Assembly (NCBI RefSeq): GCF_900108015.1
Contig: NZ_FNVP01000001.1
Span: 186,001-250,000, forward strand
Length of the DNA: 64,000 bases
Direction of reading: 5' to 3'
DNA from: Flavobacterium urumqiense
GTDB taxonomy: Bacteria; Bacteroidota; Bacteroidia; Flavobacteriales; Flavobacteriaceae
The position numbers and the translations under genes were made by a program. Under the pieces are notes generated by a model. It had not been told where the DNA came from. It saw only the letters and a list, made by a program, of their open reading frames with translations, and did no database searches. How positions within the stretch are numbered: position 1 is the first letter of the stretch; every line of letters starts with the position of its first letter. Positions 47,421 through 57,043 of the stretch are shown here, one piece after another.

Positions 47421-49869
47421 GGTTTTTATTCCATTTGATTTTTATTTTTCCATCAACGTCGACAGCCATTAAATGCAATACAATTCCCTTATTTCGATTT
47501 GCAGCTCTTTCGATTTTATTAATGATGAACTCATCCTTTTTTGGATCTCTCAAGGGAATAGTCATGGCTAAATTTGTCCCTCTGTTATATGAATATACGC
47601 CGTTTACATCTAAATTTAAAACGCTGGAACTCACTTTCAAATCATTCACATCGACTAAATCGCCATTGATTTTAAAGTTTCCTGACAAATCCTTAAATAC
47701 AATATCGTTAACGTCTCTAAAAGGAAAAGCGAATTTACCAATATTTGTAATAGGTTCAAAATTGACCAATGCCCCCTGACTCACATCAAATTTAGCAGCC
47801 CCGGAAAGTGAATTTGTTTTTAATTGCCCTCCCGAAAGCAGCGTTCCTTTCAGCGATGCAGACGCCGTTAAAAATCCCTTTATGTTTCTTGGTTTAAAAG
47901 ATTGAATCCCAAAATTATTCCACGAAGTCAGAAAATGTGAAATATCCACACGATTGATTTTTGCACTGGATTCCCAAAGAAAATTATCCCCATAAGGAGC
48001 TAACTGACCATCAAAAGAAATTATCCCACCTGAACTTTGCACCCAGCCATTTTTTATAATTAATTTATTGTTGAGTAATAAAATCGTGGCTTTGGCATTA
48101 GTCGCCTCGAATTTATTATAGGTCATTTTATCTGCTTTTAGATTTAACACCATTTGGCATTTGTCAATGACGGAATATAATCCTCCTGAAAAATCATCTT
48201 TTTTACGCTGCTTTTTTGAGGCTTTTTGACCTGAACTTGTAAAAACACCCACAAACTGTTTCACATCTAGAAAGGTTGCATAAATATCCCAATTAATCAG
48301 CATTTTTTCAGGATTTTCGTAATACAAAGTAAGGAAATTATCAATTTTACCTTCCATAAAAACCGTGTTGCGGCGGTCTTTAAAATTAATTTTTTTAATC
48401 AACAAAGCTTGCTCCGTAAAATCTAACTGAATCTCTGTTTTTACGAAAGTCAAATTTCGAGGTCCATAGTTTACCGTTGCATTTTTAACGGTTACATTTC
48501 CCGTGAACAAGGGTTTTTGTATTTTTAAATCCAAAATATCAAATTTGAAATCCAAATTCACTTTGGCTTGACCATCAGAAAAATGCATTAAATCTTTATT
48601 GACTATCTCATTCAATCGGGAAACTGGAAAATCCGATTTAAAACTTCCTGCCGCCGTTGTTTTTTCAAAATTCGAAATAATTCCGATTGGGATTGTAAAA
48701 GGAATCGTTTTATATTTCCCGGAAAGATTGGTTAAGGTAATTGTAGAATTGACATCATTACAGCCAGCGCCTTTTTCATATTGGTTAGTAAAACTGGCTT
48801 CAAAACTACAGTCAGAAATGATGCCGTCCGGTATCTTGAGTTCATTGTTTTTTATTTTCGTAGTCACTACAATTTCAGGATCACCAGTTTCACTCATATC
48901 GCCAATAATCGTACAGCCCACATTTATTGGCTTTTTCAAGTCAAATTGATTGATTCTCCGGCTAATATTATCGCTTAACAATGCCGAAGCGTCTTTCCAT
49001 AAAATAGTTGTGGTAATGGCAATATCAAAAGGCGATTTCTTTTTGTCCAAGCTAAAATGTGCGTTAATATCAAAACGTTCTTTCCCTATTTCGAGATTCT
49101 CGGCTGCTACACTGATCTGGTTTTTCTGTTTAGAAAAGTCAACTACCAAAATGCCTTCAACGATTTTATCCTTGATAAAACTTCCTCTTTGGGTATTGAA
49201 CGCCATGTTTTTAGCAAGCGTTTTTACATACAGTTTCGTGTGCCAATCGTCATCACCAAAATCTATTTTACTTTGTAAAGAAAGAATATTAAAATCAAAC
49301 AATTTATTTCCCAATTGATTTTCGGAAATGAAATGCACCTGGTCTAAAACAATTTCATTAATGGAGGAAGTGGTCGAACTTTTTGATTTTGCGCCTTTTA
49401 ACTGGGGTTTAAAAATAGCGGTATTGATGATTCCGTTTTTTCCTTTAAACAAATGCAAAGTGGCCTGCTGAATTTCTATTTTGTCTATATTGATCTCATT
49501 AGAAAGCAAACCCAAAACATTGACACGAATCTCTATTTGTTCCGCCTTGAGCAAGGTACGCTTATGAAAGGACCACAAACTATCCTTTAATTCCACTTGG
49601 CTTAACGCCAAAGTCATATTGGGAAATCCCTTTAAAAATTTGTAATTAATATCGCGAATACCAACTGTCCCCGAAATACTTTCGTTGATCTTGGCATTGA
49701 TTTGGGTTATAATTTCCGCTTTGTGGTTCTTAAAATAAACGGATAAAACAACAGAAGTTATTAACAAAAGCATTACTATTCCCAGAAATAAAAAACCAAT
49801 TTTTTTGATTATTTTTCTAAAATTTATGGTTTTAAAATAGGTTTTCGTGCTTTGATAAAATTGATTCAT
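47413..49869 (-). CDS. AsmA-like envelope protein
   Basis: A start at 49869 (MNQFYQSTKTYFKTINFRK) gives 818 residues; 14 codons of upstream extension are not needed. After a single membrane anchor (FLFLGIVMLLLITSVVLSVY), the N-terminal AsmA region follows (NAKINESISGTVGIRDINYK, LKGFPNMTLALSQVEL). The rest is long repeating beta-strand sequence with the C-terminal SGAAKFDVSQGALVNFEPI typical of the AsmA_2 domain. AsmA-family proteins span the periplasm and are implicated in phospholipid transfer to the outer membrane. It overlaps the following lipoprotein gene by 8 bp. Confidence 0.88.
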   Translation of the reverse strand: MNQFYQSTKTYFKTINFRKIIKKIGFLFLGIVMLLLITSVVLSVYFKNHKAEIITQINAKINESISGTVGIRDINYKFLKGFPNMTLALSQVELKDSLWSFHKRTLLKAEQIEIRVNVLGLLSNEINIDKIEIQQATLHLFKGKNGIINTAIFKPQLKGAKSKSSTTSSINEIVLDQVHFISENQLGNKLFDFNILSLQSKIDFGDDDWHTKLYVKTLAKNMAFNTQRGSFIKDKIVEGILVVDFSKQKNQISVAAENLEIGKERFDINAHFSLDKKKSPFDIAITTTILWKDASALLSDNISRRINQFDLKKPINVGCTIIGDMSETGDPEIVVTTKIKNNELKIPDGIISDCSFEASFTNQYEKGAGCNDVNSTITLTNLSGKYKTIPFTIPIGIISNFEKTTAAGSFKSDFPVSRLNEIVNKDLMHFSDGQAKVNLDFKFDILDLKIQKPLFTGNVTVKNATVNYGPRNLTFVKTEIQLDFTEQALLIKKINFKDRRNTVFMEGKIDNFLTLYYENPEKMLINWDIYATFLDVKQFVGVFTSSGQKASKKQRKKDDFSGGLYSVIDKCQMVLNLKADKMTYNKFEATNAKATILLLNNKLIIKNGWVQSSGGIISFDGQLAPYGDNFLWESSAKINRVDISHFLTSWNNFGIQSFKPRNIKGFLTASASLKGTLLSGGQLKTNSLSGAAKFDVSQGALVNFEPITNIGKFAFPFRDVNDIVFKDLSGNFKINGDLVDVNDLKVSSSVLNLDVNGVYSYNRGTNLAMTIPLRDPKKDEFIINKIERAANRNKGIVLHLMAVDVDGKIKIKWNKNHE

Positions 49870-50506
49870 GCGAACTCGTTTACTATTTAAAATAAAGGTA
49901 GCTAAAAACATCAGGTTATGGAATTAATAATTCAAAAACTGTCTTCACTGCTACTATTGAGCGCACAAACCGACTTTTTCATTCTTGGTAACTCCATTCA
50001 ATTGCAACGCATTTTTTAAACATAAACTTCGTTAATTGCTGTAAATTTACTTAAGTGAACTAATACAATTTGAGTTTTAATTTTTTACTACTACTCTATG
50101 AAAACAGCGTGAAGGTTCATCATCAGTGTCATCTGTGATCTCTAACTTACTGTTGTCTACACGGTAGCGCCGTCCTGCTTTTTCTTGCAAACAGTTTGTA
50201 TTTTTATGCTGTCCCGACAAAAATGGGCAGCAGGAACAGTTTTACATATATCAGCCTATTTATTTCATAATTTTTGGATTTATAAACATTTATTAGACAA
50301 ATAATATCGAGTTCAAAAATAAATTTAAAATTCAAAACATTGATATATAATTACTTAGCGATCGATTTTTATTGATTTGCATCTAAAAAGCAAAAATAGA
50401 ACATAAAGCTCAAAAAATTCCCCTTTTCAAAACTGGTGTTTCAATACTTGATTTGACGTATTTTTGTATCGCCCTAAATGAATTATTACGCTTTAAAGTT
50501 TAACCT
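49870..50506. other. Non-coding gap with a hairpin at 50208-50232
   Basis: TGTCCCGACAAAAATGGGCAG (50209-50229) makes a small hairpin and shares TGTCCCGA and ATGGGCAGC with the hairpin of copy B near 24620-24640. A short frame at 49919-50023 (34 codons) has no recognised family. The gap ends in the promoter of the L,D-transpeptidase gene (TATTTTTG, 50459-50466). Confidence 0.5.
50459..50466 (+). promoter_or_regulatory. -7 box of the L,D-transpeptidase gene (TATTTTTG)
   Basis: A perfect TAnnTTTG, 40 bp before the ATG at 50507. No clear -33 partner. Confidence 0.4.
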
Positions 50507-52078
50507 ATGAGAAAGTTATCATTTCCAATTATAATTATCGTTATGACATTTTTGTTTATAACGGTTTCCTGTAAAAAGCAGGAGAAAAAAGAAGTAGAAG
50601 AAATTAAAGTTTCCCTTGAAACTCCATTCGACAGTACTCTTGTAAAGACATTTTTTGTCAATCATCCGAAATTACAAAAATATCAAGCTGATGTTGAGAA
50701 GCTATATCGCAAACATCAATTTCATTATGTTTGGTATGATGATAACGGAATTAATGATTTCGGTAATCTATTATATGACAAGATCAATAATCTTGAAGAA
50801 GAAGGTGTTCAAGTGGATGCTCCTTATAAAAAACAACTCGCTGATATTTACGAAGATCCAGATAACGACCAAAAGCCGGATATTGCTACGGAACTGCTAA
50901 GTTCTTCCCTTTACTTTTTTTATGCTGACAAAGTATATCATGGTATAGCTGCTAATAAAACGAAAGATCTCGGATGGTATCTTCCAAGAAAAAAACAATC
51001 ATATGTTAGTTATTTGGATTCTCTTTTGATTGAACCTACGTTGATTAACAAAGACGAAAAGGGCGTATTAAGCCAATATTATCTTCTTAAAGATGTGTTG
51101 CAAAAATACCGTCAAATAGAAAAAAAAGGTGGATGGAAAACCATAACCCTTGATCCAAATGTAAAGTCGTATAAACCTGGTGACAATTCCACTACAATTG
51201 CACAAATAAGACAGCGTTTATTCATTACGGGCGATATTACAAAGGATTCAAAAAGCACAGTTTATGATGATGCATTAGCGGACGGAATTTTGAAATACAA
51301 AATGAGAAGTGGCAATACTCCAGATAAAGTTATCTTGCCAGCGCACATCAAAGACATGAATGTTTCCGTTGCTCAGCGCATAAAAACAATTCTTGTCAAT
51401 ATGGAGCGTTGTCGATGGATTTCCAATGACATTACTAAATCACCAGAATTTATTGTTGTGAACATACCTGCTTATGAGCTAACTTATTTCAATAATGGAA
51501 AACCGGAATTACGTTCTAAAGTGGTCGTTGGTAAAGCCTTAAACAAAACGGTAGTTTTTAGTGCCGTAATGAAATTTATTGCCTTTAGTCCGTATTGGAA
51601 TGTACCAACGAGTATTTTGAAAAAAGAGATACTTCCTGCTATTGAAGAAAATGAAAACTATTTAGCAGAACACAATATGGAATGGCATGATAGTTATGTG
51701 AGACAAAAACCAGGAGGTGATAATTCTTTAGGCAAAGTGAAATTTTTGTTTCCAAATTCCAATAATATTTATTTGCACGATACGCCTTCAAAAAGCTTAT
51801 TCAGTAGTGAAGACAGAGCATTTAGTCATGGTTGCATTCGAGTTGCTAAACCAAAGGACCTCGCTAATATCATTTTGAAAAATGATCCAAACTGGACTCC
51901 TGAAAAGATTGATGCTGCGATGAATAGGTCTACGGAAACCATGTATACGCTGAAAAACAAAATCCCGGTTTATATTGGTTATTTCACCTCTTGGGTAGAT
52001 GATAAAGGAATTATTCATTTTTATGAGGATATCTACAATAGAGATGAACGATTAGCTTCGCTGATATTTGCGAACTAG
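50507..52078 (+). CDS. L,D-transpeptidase (YcbB-like), lipoprotein
   Basis: 523 residues with lipoprotein signal FPIIIIVMTFLFITVSCKK. After a scaffold region (VWYDDNGINDFGNLLYDKIN) comes a PG_binding-like part (GDNSTTIAQIRQRLFITGDI) and the catalytic YkuD domain: IVVNIPAYELTYFNNGKPEL, KFLFPNSNNIYLHDTP and RAFSHGCIRVAKPKDLANI with the active-site Cys in SHGCIR. It should crosslink peptidoglycan through 3-3 bonds. The layout and length match YcbB/LdtD. Confidence 0.93.
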   Translation: MRKLSFPIIIIVMTFLFITVSCKKQEKKEVEEIKVSLETPFDSTLVKTFFVNHPKLQKYQADVEKLYRKHQFHYVWYDDNGINDFGNLLYDKINNLEEEGVQVDAPYKKQLADIYEDPDNDQKPDIATELLSSSLYFFYADKVYHGIAANKTKDLGWYLPRKKQSYVSYLDSLLIEPTLINKDEKGVLSQYYLLKDVLQKYRQIEKKGGWKTITLDPNVKSYKPGDNSTTIAQIRQRLFITGDITKDSKSTVYDDALADGILKYKMRSGNTPDKVILPAHIKDMNVSVAQRIKTILVNMERCRWISNDITKSPEFIVVNIPAYELTYFNNGKPELRSKVVVGKALNKTVVFSAVMKFIAFSPYWNVPTSILKKEILPAIEENENYLAEHNMEWHDSYVRQKPGGDNSLGKVKFLFPNSNNIYLHDTPSKSLFSSEDRAFSHGCIRVAKPKDLANIILKNDPNWTPEKIDAAMNRSTETMYTLKNKIPVYIGYFTSWVDDKGIIHFYEDIYNRDERLASLIFAN

Positions 52079-52118
52079 ACATAATGCTGTTGAAATTGTA
52101 AAAAATTTAGTATTCCAC

Positions 52119-52162
52119 AAAAAAAATGACAATATCTTTAAAAAAGGTATTGTCATTTTTTT
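52119..52162. terminator. Bidirectional terminator after the L,D-transpeptidase gene
   Basis: AAAAATGACAATA pairs with TATTGTCATTTTT (13 bp) with A/T runs on both sides; the facing gene is the hibernation factor. Confidence 0.85.
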
Positions 52163-52187
52163 TTATGTCTTCCGGAACAAGTAAAAT

Positions 52188-52502
52188 TTAATATGCTTTT
52201 ATTTTATCAAAAGTAGTTCCCAACACTTTTTTTATCTTTTCTAAAGAACCTTGAAAAGCTTTCTCAGTTGTATCAGCATGATTAGTAACTACTATAGGTT
52301 GCATATTTGCGGCACGAACTTCTATAAGACAACGCTTATCATTAATACCGGTTTTATCACTATTTTCATCACCAAGATGCACTTCAAGACGTGTGATTTT
52401 ATCTTCAAAACGCGATAGTACTTTTTCTAATTCGCTAGAAAAATAGGCTTCCAATCTTTCGTGTCCTTCAATATTTTTGTCTGTGTTGATCTGAATTTTC
52501 AT
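52188..52502 (-). CDS. Ribosome hibernation factor HPF/RaiA family
   Basis: A start at 52502 (MKIQINTDKNIEGHERLEAY) gives 104 residues; ten codons of upstream extension are unlike the family. TRLEVHLGDENS and RCLIEVRAANMQPIVVTNHA are the conserved beta strand and tail. It binds the 30S decoding region in resting cells. No long-form C-terminal dimer domain, so the short type. Confidence 0.88.
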   Translation of the reverse strand: MKIQINTDKNIEGHERLEAYFSSELEKVLSRFEDKITRLEVHLGDENSDKTGINDKRCLIEVRAANMQPIVVTNHADTTEKAFQGSLEKIKKVLGTTFDKIKAY

Positions 52503-52651
52503 AATTACTTTATGTTTAGTATTGATTCTCAAATTTAACCATAGTGCGATAAAAACAATAGTAATTAGTAAAACCTTATGAAAATAAAACAGAGAATTTG
52601 TGGATTTAAGGAAGGAATTGGATTGAGATTTTAAGTTTAGGATTAAACTTT

Positions 52652-52925
52652 TTAATGTTTCCTCGAATTAACTTCATATTGAATTTTAGTGATGCATTCC
52701 TCGAGATTTTTTTCTATTTCCGCACTCCAAAAACGAAGCACTTTTCAGTTTTGTGATTCGAGATAATTGTTGACTTGAATATCTCTTTGCATGTTAGGTT
52801 CTATTTTCTTTTACCAAAACTTGGTATTGGTTTTGACAAGGTCTTTTTGATTTTCCCAATCTTTGCCGTGGAACAATTCGCTGTCAACAAAAATGGCAAT
52901 TTTGAGTTTTTTGTTAAAATATTTT
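52652..52925 (-). pseudogene. Vsr-like patch-repair endonuclease remnant
   Basis: On the minus strand KKLKIAIFVDSELFHGKDWE is followed by NQKDLVKTNTKFW, TAA, KKIEPNMQRDIQVNNYLESQ, N-TGA-K, VLRFWSAEIEKNLEECITKI and a final stop. FVDSELFHGKDW and VLRFW are hallmarks of the Vsr (very short patch repair) fold. Two internal stops sit at positions where Trp (TGG) or similar is expected. The N-terminal half is missing. It follows the HNH/acidic pair on the same strand, as Vsr genes follow Dcm-type systems. Confidence 0.78.
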
Positions 52926-52960
52926 TAAATCATTATAAAATAAGCTGAAGTTAGATTTAG

Positions 52961-53431
52961 TTATTCTTGAAGTTTTACAGGATAAACAATGTTGAAAAAA
53001 TTTTCAAAGGCTTCACAAAGTAATTCTTTATCAAGTTCAAATAATTCCTTTCTAACATCCCATTCTTTTATGTATTCTTCATCTTTTTCACAGATTTCTT
53101 CTCCATCAAGCTTTCGAGTTAAAATGTCGCTTAATAAAACACTATCACAAGAATAATATTTTGGATAGTATTTTTCGATGAATGCCCAATAGTCAAATTT
53201 GCTTTCTTCTTCTTTTTCTTCGTCTATTTTATCTTCAAATTCATTAGTCACTTCAAATTCTAACCGACCAATCGATTCAGCAATCCCTTTGTAAAAAGCA
53301 TTCCTTTCTGCTTTGGTATCAAAAACATATTGTTTAAAATTGATACTTTTTTCTAAATCATTAAAAGGTTCTTTGTTGTAAAACTTCCTAACTTGTTCTT
53401 TCCCGAAAATTATTTTAGTGTGATAGCTCAT
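52961..53431 (-). CDS. Acidic protein of unknown function, partner of the HNH gene
   Basis: 156 residues with a strongly acidic middle and end (NEFEDKIDEEKEEESKFDYW, LDGEEICEKDEEYIKEWDVR). No family is recognised and no signal peptide or span is seen. Its ATG overlaps the stop of the HNH endonuclease by four bases (ATGA), so the two are translationally coupled. An inhibitor, immunity or modification-linked role is possible but not shown by sequence. Confidence 0.6.
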   Translation of the reverse strand: MSYHTKIIFGKEQVRKFYNKEPFNDLEKSINFKQYVFDTKAERNAFYKGIAESIGRLEFEVTNEFEDKIDEEKEEESKFDYWAFIEKYYPKYYSCDSVLLSDILTRKLDGEEICEKDEEYIKEWDVRKELFELDKELLCEAFENFFNIVYPVKLQE

Positions 53432-54177
53432 TTTTTAAAAATATTTTGATGATGATATTCTAAAAATTCTTTTGATGGTAAAAATTTATCTGGCAAAATG
53501 ATTGAATGATTATCATAATTTAAAAAAAAATCTGTTACTGCGTCTTCTTTTTTATATTCCTTTAAATATTTAGAAACTTTTATTTTATAATCGGTGGTAA
53601 CTGTTATAAAACCTTTATCAAATGCCTTATCATGAATTGAGTTTATACACAAACCATTATGAGGATTTAATCTAATTTTTTCATCCTTTGACCAAGGAAC
53701 AATATGACTTGCTACCAAAAAATCTGGAATTGACAATCCAGTAATACAACACTTTAAATTATATGAAGAAAGAATCGTTGAACGAAAAAAACTTTGATTA
53801 ACTCTAGCTTTTATGATAGTTTCTCTTTCTCTTCCTAACGGTAAATCATCAATATTTATATGTGCCGTTTTCTCTATTGGCTCATTCGCAAAATTAGAAA
53901 TTAACATTTCACTTTCGAATGCAAGATTTTCCCAATTATTATTGAATTCGTTCCACACGATTTCATCCAATTTACTTGCATTGGCCAAACCTACAATTCC
54001 TCTCTTTTTCAATTCTGGATCAAAACTTCCAAAATTTCCGATTTTCATCTTTACTGAATTCGGACTTCTATCAATTATTTTCGCAATACGAATAATGTCT
54101 GGATGATTTGAAGAAACTCTATTAAATGGAATTTTACAATATAGATTCAATCCACTATTATTTGTTCTCTTGTCCAA
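53428..54177 (-). CDS. HNH endonuclease (restriction-type, PF13391-like)
   Basis: 249 residues. The N-terminal DNA-recognition-like part has LNLYCKIPFNRVSSNHPDII and SPNSVKMKIGNFGSFDPELK. The HNH motif is in DFLVASHIVPWSKDEKIRLN, then PHNGLCINSIHDKAFDKGFI. This HNH subtype is found with DNA methylases in Bacteroidota. The usual N-terminus (about 15 residues) looks shortened. It overlaps the acidic partner by four bases. No methylase is seen in the window. Confidence 0.88.
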   Translation of the reverse strand: MDKRTNNSGLNLYCKIPFNRVSSNHPDIIRIAKIIDRSPNSVKMKIGNFGSFDPELKKRGIVGLANASKLDEIVWNEFNNNWENLAFESEMLISNFANEPIEKTAHINIDDLPLGRERETIIKARVNQSFFRSTILSSYNLKCCITGLSIPDFLVASHIVPWSKDEKIRLNPHNGLCINSIHDKAFDKGFITVTTDYKIKVSKYLKEYKKEDAVTDFFLNYDNHSIILPDKFLPSKEFLEYHHQNIFKK

Positions 54178-54372
54178 TTATTTCTAACCATAAAAATGAA
54201 GTTTTGCCCTAATTATTTTTTGAAACTTACGAAAATAAATTTCAGTTGTTTTTAATATGACAAAATAATAATATCCAAAGGTATTTTTATTTCGACAATT
54301 GACCTGCTTACAATTGTCTTCATTAATTTTTAGTTTTCAACTTGATTTTTTAAAACAGAATTACTCGAAAAC

Positions 54373-54406
54373 AAAAAAAACGCTACTCTTTCGAATAGCG
54401 TTTTTT
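54373..54406 (-). terminator. Terminator of the prolyl oligopeptidase gene
   Basis: AAAACGCTAcTC pairs with GAaTAGCGTTTT, with T runs on both sides. Nearly identical to the one at 57044-57075. Confidence 0.75.
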
Positions 54407-54480
54407 GAATTATTTGTTGGTATAAATTCGTGCTGTGATTGCTTCGTTCCTCGTAATGACAATCATTTGAGGAATCTGAT

Positions 54481-54566
54481 GCCCTAGCCCTGATGGGAAC
54501 GGCATCCTTTTCCTTTTTTCTTTAAAAAGGAAAAGATACAGTGTACTGCAGGAAATAGCTCCTGAA
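54481..54566 (+). ncRNA. Structured intergenic element, copy A (candidate flavo-1-like RNA or MITE)
   Basis: Blocks in order: GCCCTAGCCCTGATGGGAAC, GGCATC, a 12-bp perfect stem (54507-54518 against 54524-54535), GATACAGTGTA and GCAGGAAATAGCTCCTG, where CAGGA pairs with TCCTG. Copy B at 24587-24672 shares the outer blocks but not the central hairpin. It resembles, from memory, the Rfam flavo-1 RNA motif. Confidence 0.5.
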
Positions 54567-54574
54567 AATAGTTC

Positions 54575-56704
54575 TTAATTATTTAATTTTGGCAATTCCG
54601 TTACTCCCATATTGTACAAGGTAAATGCCTGTATGTCTACGTTTTCCTGAATGGTTGCCGCCACGGATTTTCCGGCACCGTGTCCCGCATTGATGTCGAT
54701 ACGGATTAAAGTAGGATTGGTTCCGGTTTGTTTTTCCTGTAATTCGGCAGCAAATTTGAAGCTGTGTGCCGGCACTACTCTATCGTCATGATCGCCCGTT
54801 GTGACCATCGTGGCCGGATATTGCGTTCCTTGTTTTACATTGTTCACCGGAGAATATCCCTTGATTTAGTCAAACATTTCCTTGCTGTCCTGTGACGTTC
54901 CGTAATCATACGCCCAACCCGCTCCAGAAGTAAAAGTGTGGTAGCGCAACATATCCATTACACCCACGGCCGGCAAGGCGACTTTCATCAAATCCGGGCG
55001 TTGCGTCATGGTGGCTCCCACTAACAATCCGCCGTTTGAACCACCGCGGATGGCAAGAAAACTGGAGGAAGTATACTTTTGAGCAATCAGATATTCAGCA
55101 GCAGCGATAAAATCATCGAATACGTTTTGTTTTTGCATTTTGGTTCCCGCATCATGCCATTTTTTCCCGTATTCGCCACCGCCACGCAAATTCGGAACGG
55201 CAAAAATACCTCCGTTTTCCATCCAAACTGCATTGGCAATGTTGAAACTTGGCGTCAAGCTTATGTTGAAACCTCCATATCCATAGAGTATAGTTGGATT
55301 TTTACCATCTAGTTTTAAACCTTTTTTATGGGTGATCATCATTGGGATTTTGGTTCCGTCTTTAGAAGTGTAAAACACTTGTTTAGAAACGTATTCTTCG
55401 CTTTTGAAATCAACTTTTGGTTTTTCATATACCGCGGATTTTCCGGATTTTGGTTCGAATGAATAAATAGTTCCCGGGCTGAGATAATTAGTAAATGAAT
55501 AATAAAGTGTTTTTTCTTTTTTCTTTCCCCCAAAACCACCGGCAGTTCCTAGATTTGGCAACTGTATTTCCCGAATCATTTTTCCTGAATAATCATATTG
55601 TTTCACCACCGAAACGGCATCTTTCATATAATTAGCAAAAATGTAACCTCCACCCGTTGTTGGCGCTAAAACGTTATCGGTTTCTGGGATGAAATCTTTC
55701 CAGTTTTCCGGTTTTGGGTTCTTGACATCTACTGTCACAATGCGTTTGTTGGGCGCATTTAAGTCGGTTTCTATGAATAATTTTGTGCCTTCGTTGTCTA
55801 TGATGCTATTGTCGCTCTTGAAATTATCAACAATAGTCACAATTGGACTGTTGGGCTTGGTCAGGTCTTTGATGTACAATTCGTTTCCATAAGTAGAAGT
55901 CGAAGCATTGATGATCAAATAATGATCGTCCTCTGTTACACTTCCGCCAACATAGCGTCGTTTTTGGTCCGCACCAAAGATGATTTTATCTTGCTTTTGT
56001 GGCGTTCCTAACTTGTGAAAATACAATTTGTGTTGGTCCGTTTTTGCCGACAATTCGCTTCCTTTTGGTTTGTCGTAACTGGAATAGTAAAATCCTTCAT
56101 TCGCTTTCCAAGATACACCGCTGAATTTCACATCGACAATAGTATCTTCAATTATTTTTTGGGTGATGGCATCCATGATAATCACTTTTCTCCAATCGCT
56201 TCCGCCTTCTGAAATGGCATACGCAACTTTAGAACCATCTTTGGAGAAATCCAATCCACCAAGCGAAGTGGTTCCATCTTTAGAAAAAGTATTGGGATCC
56301 AAGAAAATAGTTTCGGTTCCTTTGGCATCTTTTCTATACAACACCGACTGATTTTGCAAGCCGTTGTTTTTGTAGTAATAGGAATAATTTCCCTCTTTGA
56401 AAGGTGCGCCTATTTTCTCATAATTCCACAGTTTTTCCATTCTTGCTTTTAACACATCACGAAACGGAATCTGGGCTAAATAATCATAAGTCACTTTATT
56501 TTGGGCTTTTACCCAAGCACCGGTTTCGGCAGATTTATCATCTTCGAGCCAGCGGTACGGATCGGCAACTTTGGTATCAAAATATACATCGACCGTTTCG
56601 CCTTTATGGGTAACTGGATATTTCATTGTAGTTGGTTTTTGGTTTTGGCCAAAACTTGTAATTGTGGCAGATAAAGCCATTAATAAAAAAGTGTTTTTCA
56701 TCAT
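54575..56704 (-). pseudogene. Prolyl oligopeptidase family protein interrupted by one in-frame stop
   Basis: One frame of 709 codons (signal peptide [20 protein letters not shown]) is interrupted only by TAA at 54866-54868, between DSKEMFD and [10 protein letters not shown], where related enzymes have Tyr (DYLKGYSP-like). The catalytic Ser556 (RGGSNGG) lies before the stop; Asp641 (GDHDDRV) and His675 (NAGHGAGK) lie after it. Those positions match porcine POP (554/641/680). A 612-residue product would lack two of the three catalytic residues. The downstream part has its own internal GTG at 54845-54847. Peptidases of this family cleave after proline in short peptides; the exported form acts in the periplasm. 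Confidence 0.92.
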
Positions 56705-56722
56705 TTTGGTTTTAGGTTATTA

Positions 56723-56730
56723 CAAAAATA
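56723..56730 (-). promoter_or_regulatory. -7 box of the prolyl oligopeptidase gene (TATTTTTG)
   Basis: A perfect TAnnTTTG, 18 bp before the ATG at 56704. Confidence 0.45.
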
Positions 56731-56852
56731 GGGAAATAGTTAGTGTTCCGTATGAAGGAAGCATTAAAAAAATTAGTCGCTAAAATGGTTTTTTTATTAC
56801 AGTTGTGCCAATCTAAAATGAATTATACATTTTCATAATGCTGAAAATAATA

Positions 56853-57006
56853 AACATATAAGTCATATAAGTTTTTTTAAGTTCAAAAATAATTGACGTG
56901 TGCAGCAAAAAAATAACAAACCTTATAAGGCATTTAAGGTCATTTAAGTTAAAACTAATTCATTTGTGTCACAGTTTGAGCTTAATACTCATATGACTTA
57001 TATGTT
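56853..57006. repeat. 154-bp element with 16-bp perfect inverted ends (MITE-like)
   Basis: AACATATAAGTCATAT at 56853-56868 is the exact reverse complement of ATATGACTTATATGTT at 56991-57006. The inside has further tandem words (CTTATAAGG, CATTTAAGG, CATTTAAG) and no open frame. It fills the gap between the prolyl oligopeptidase and TonB genes. Confidence 0.6.
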
Positions 57007-57043
57007 GAAAAAAATAGCTTAAAGACTTATTTTATAGTGTAAA

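Noticed and set aside
49919..50023. 34-codon frame MELIIQKLSSLLLL...
   Set aside because: Hydrophobic small-peptide look but no homologue recognised, and placed in an AT-rich gap.
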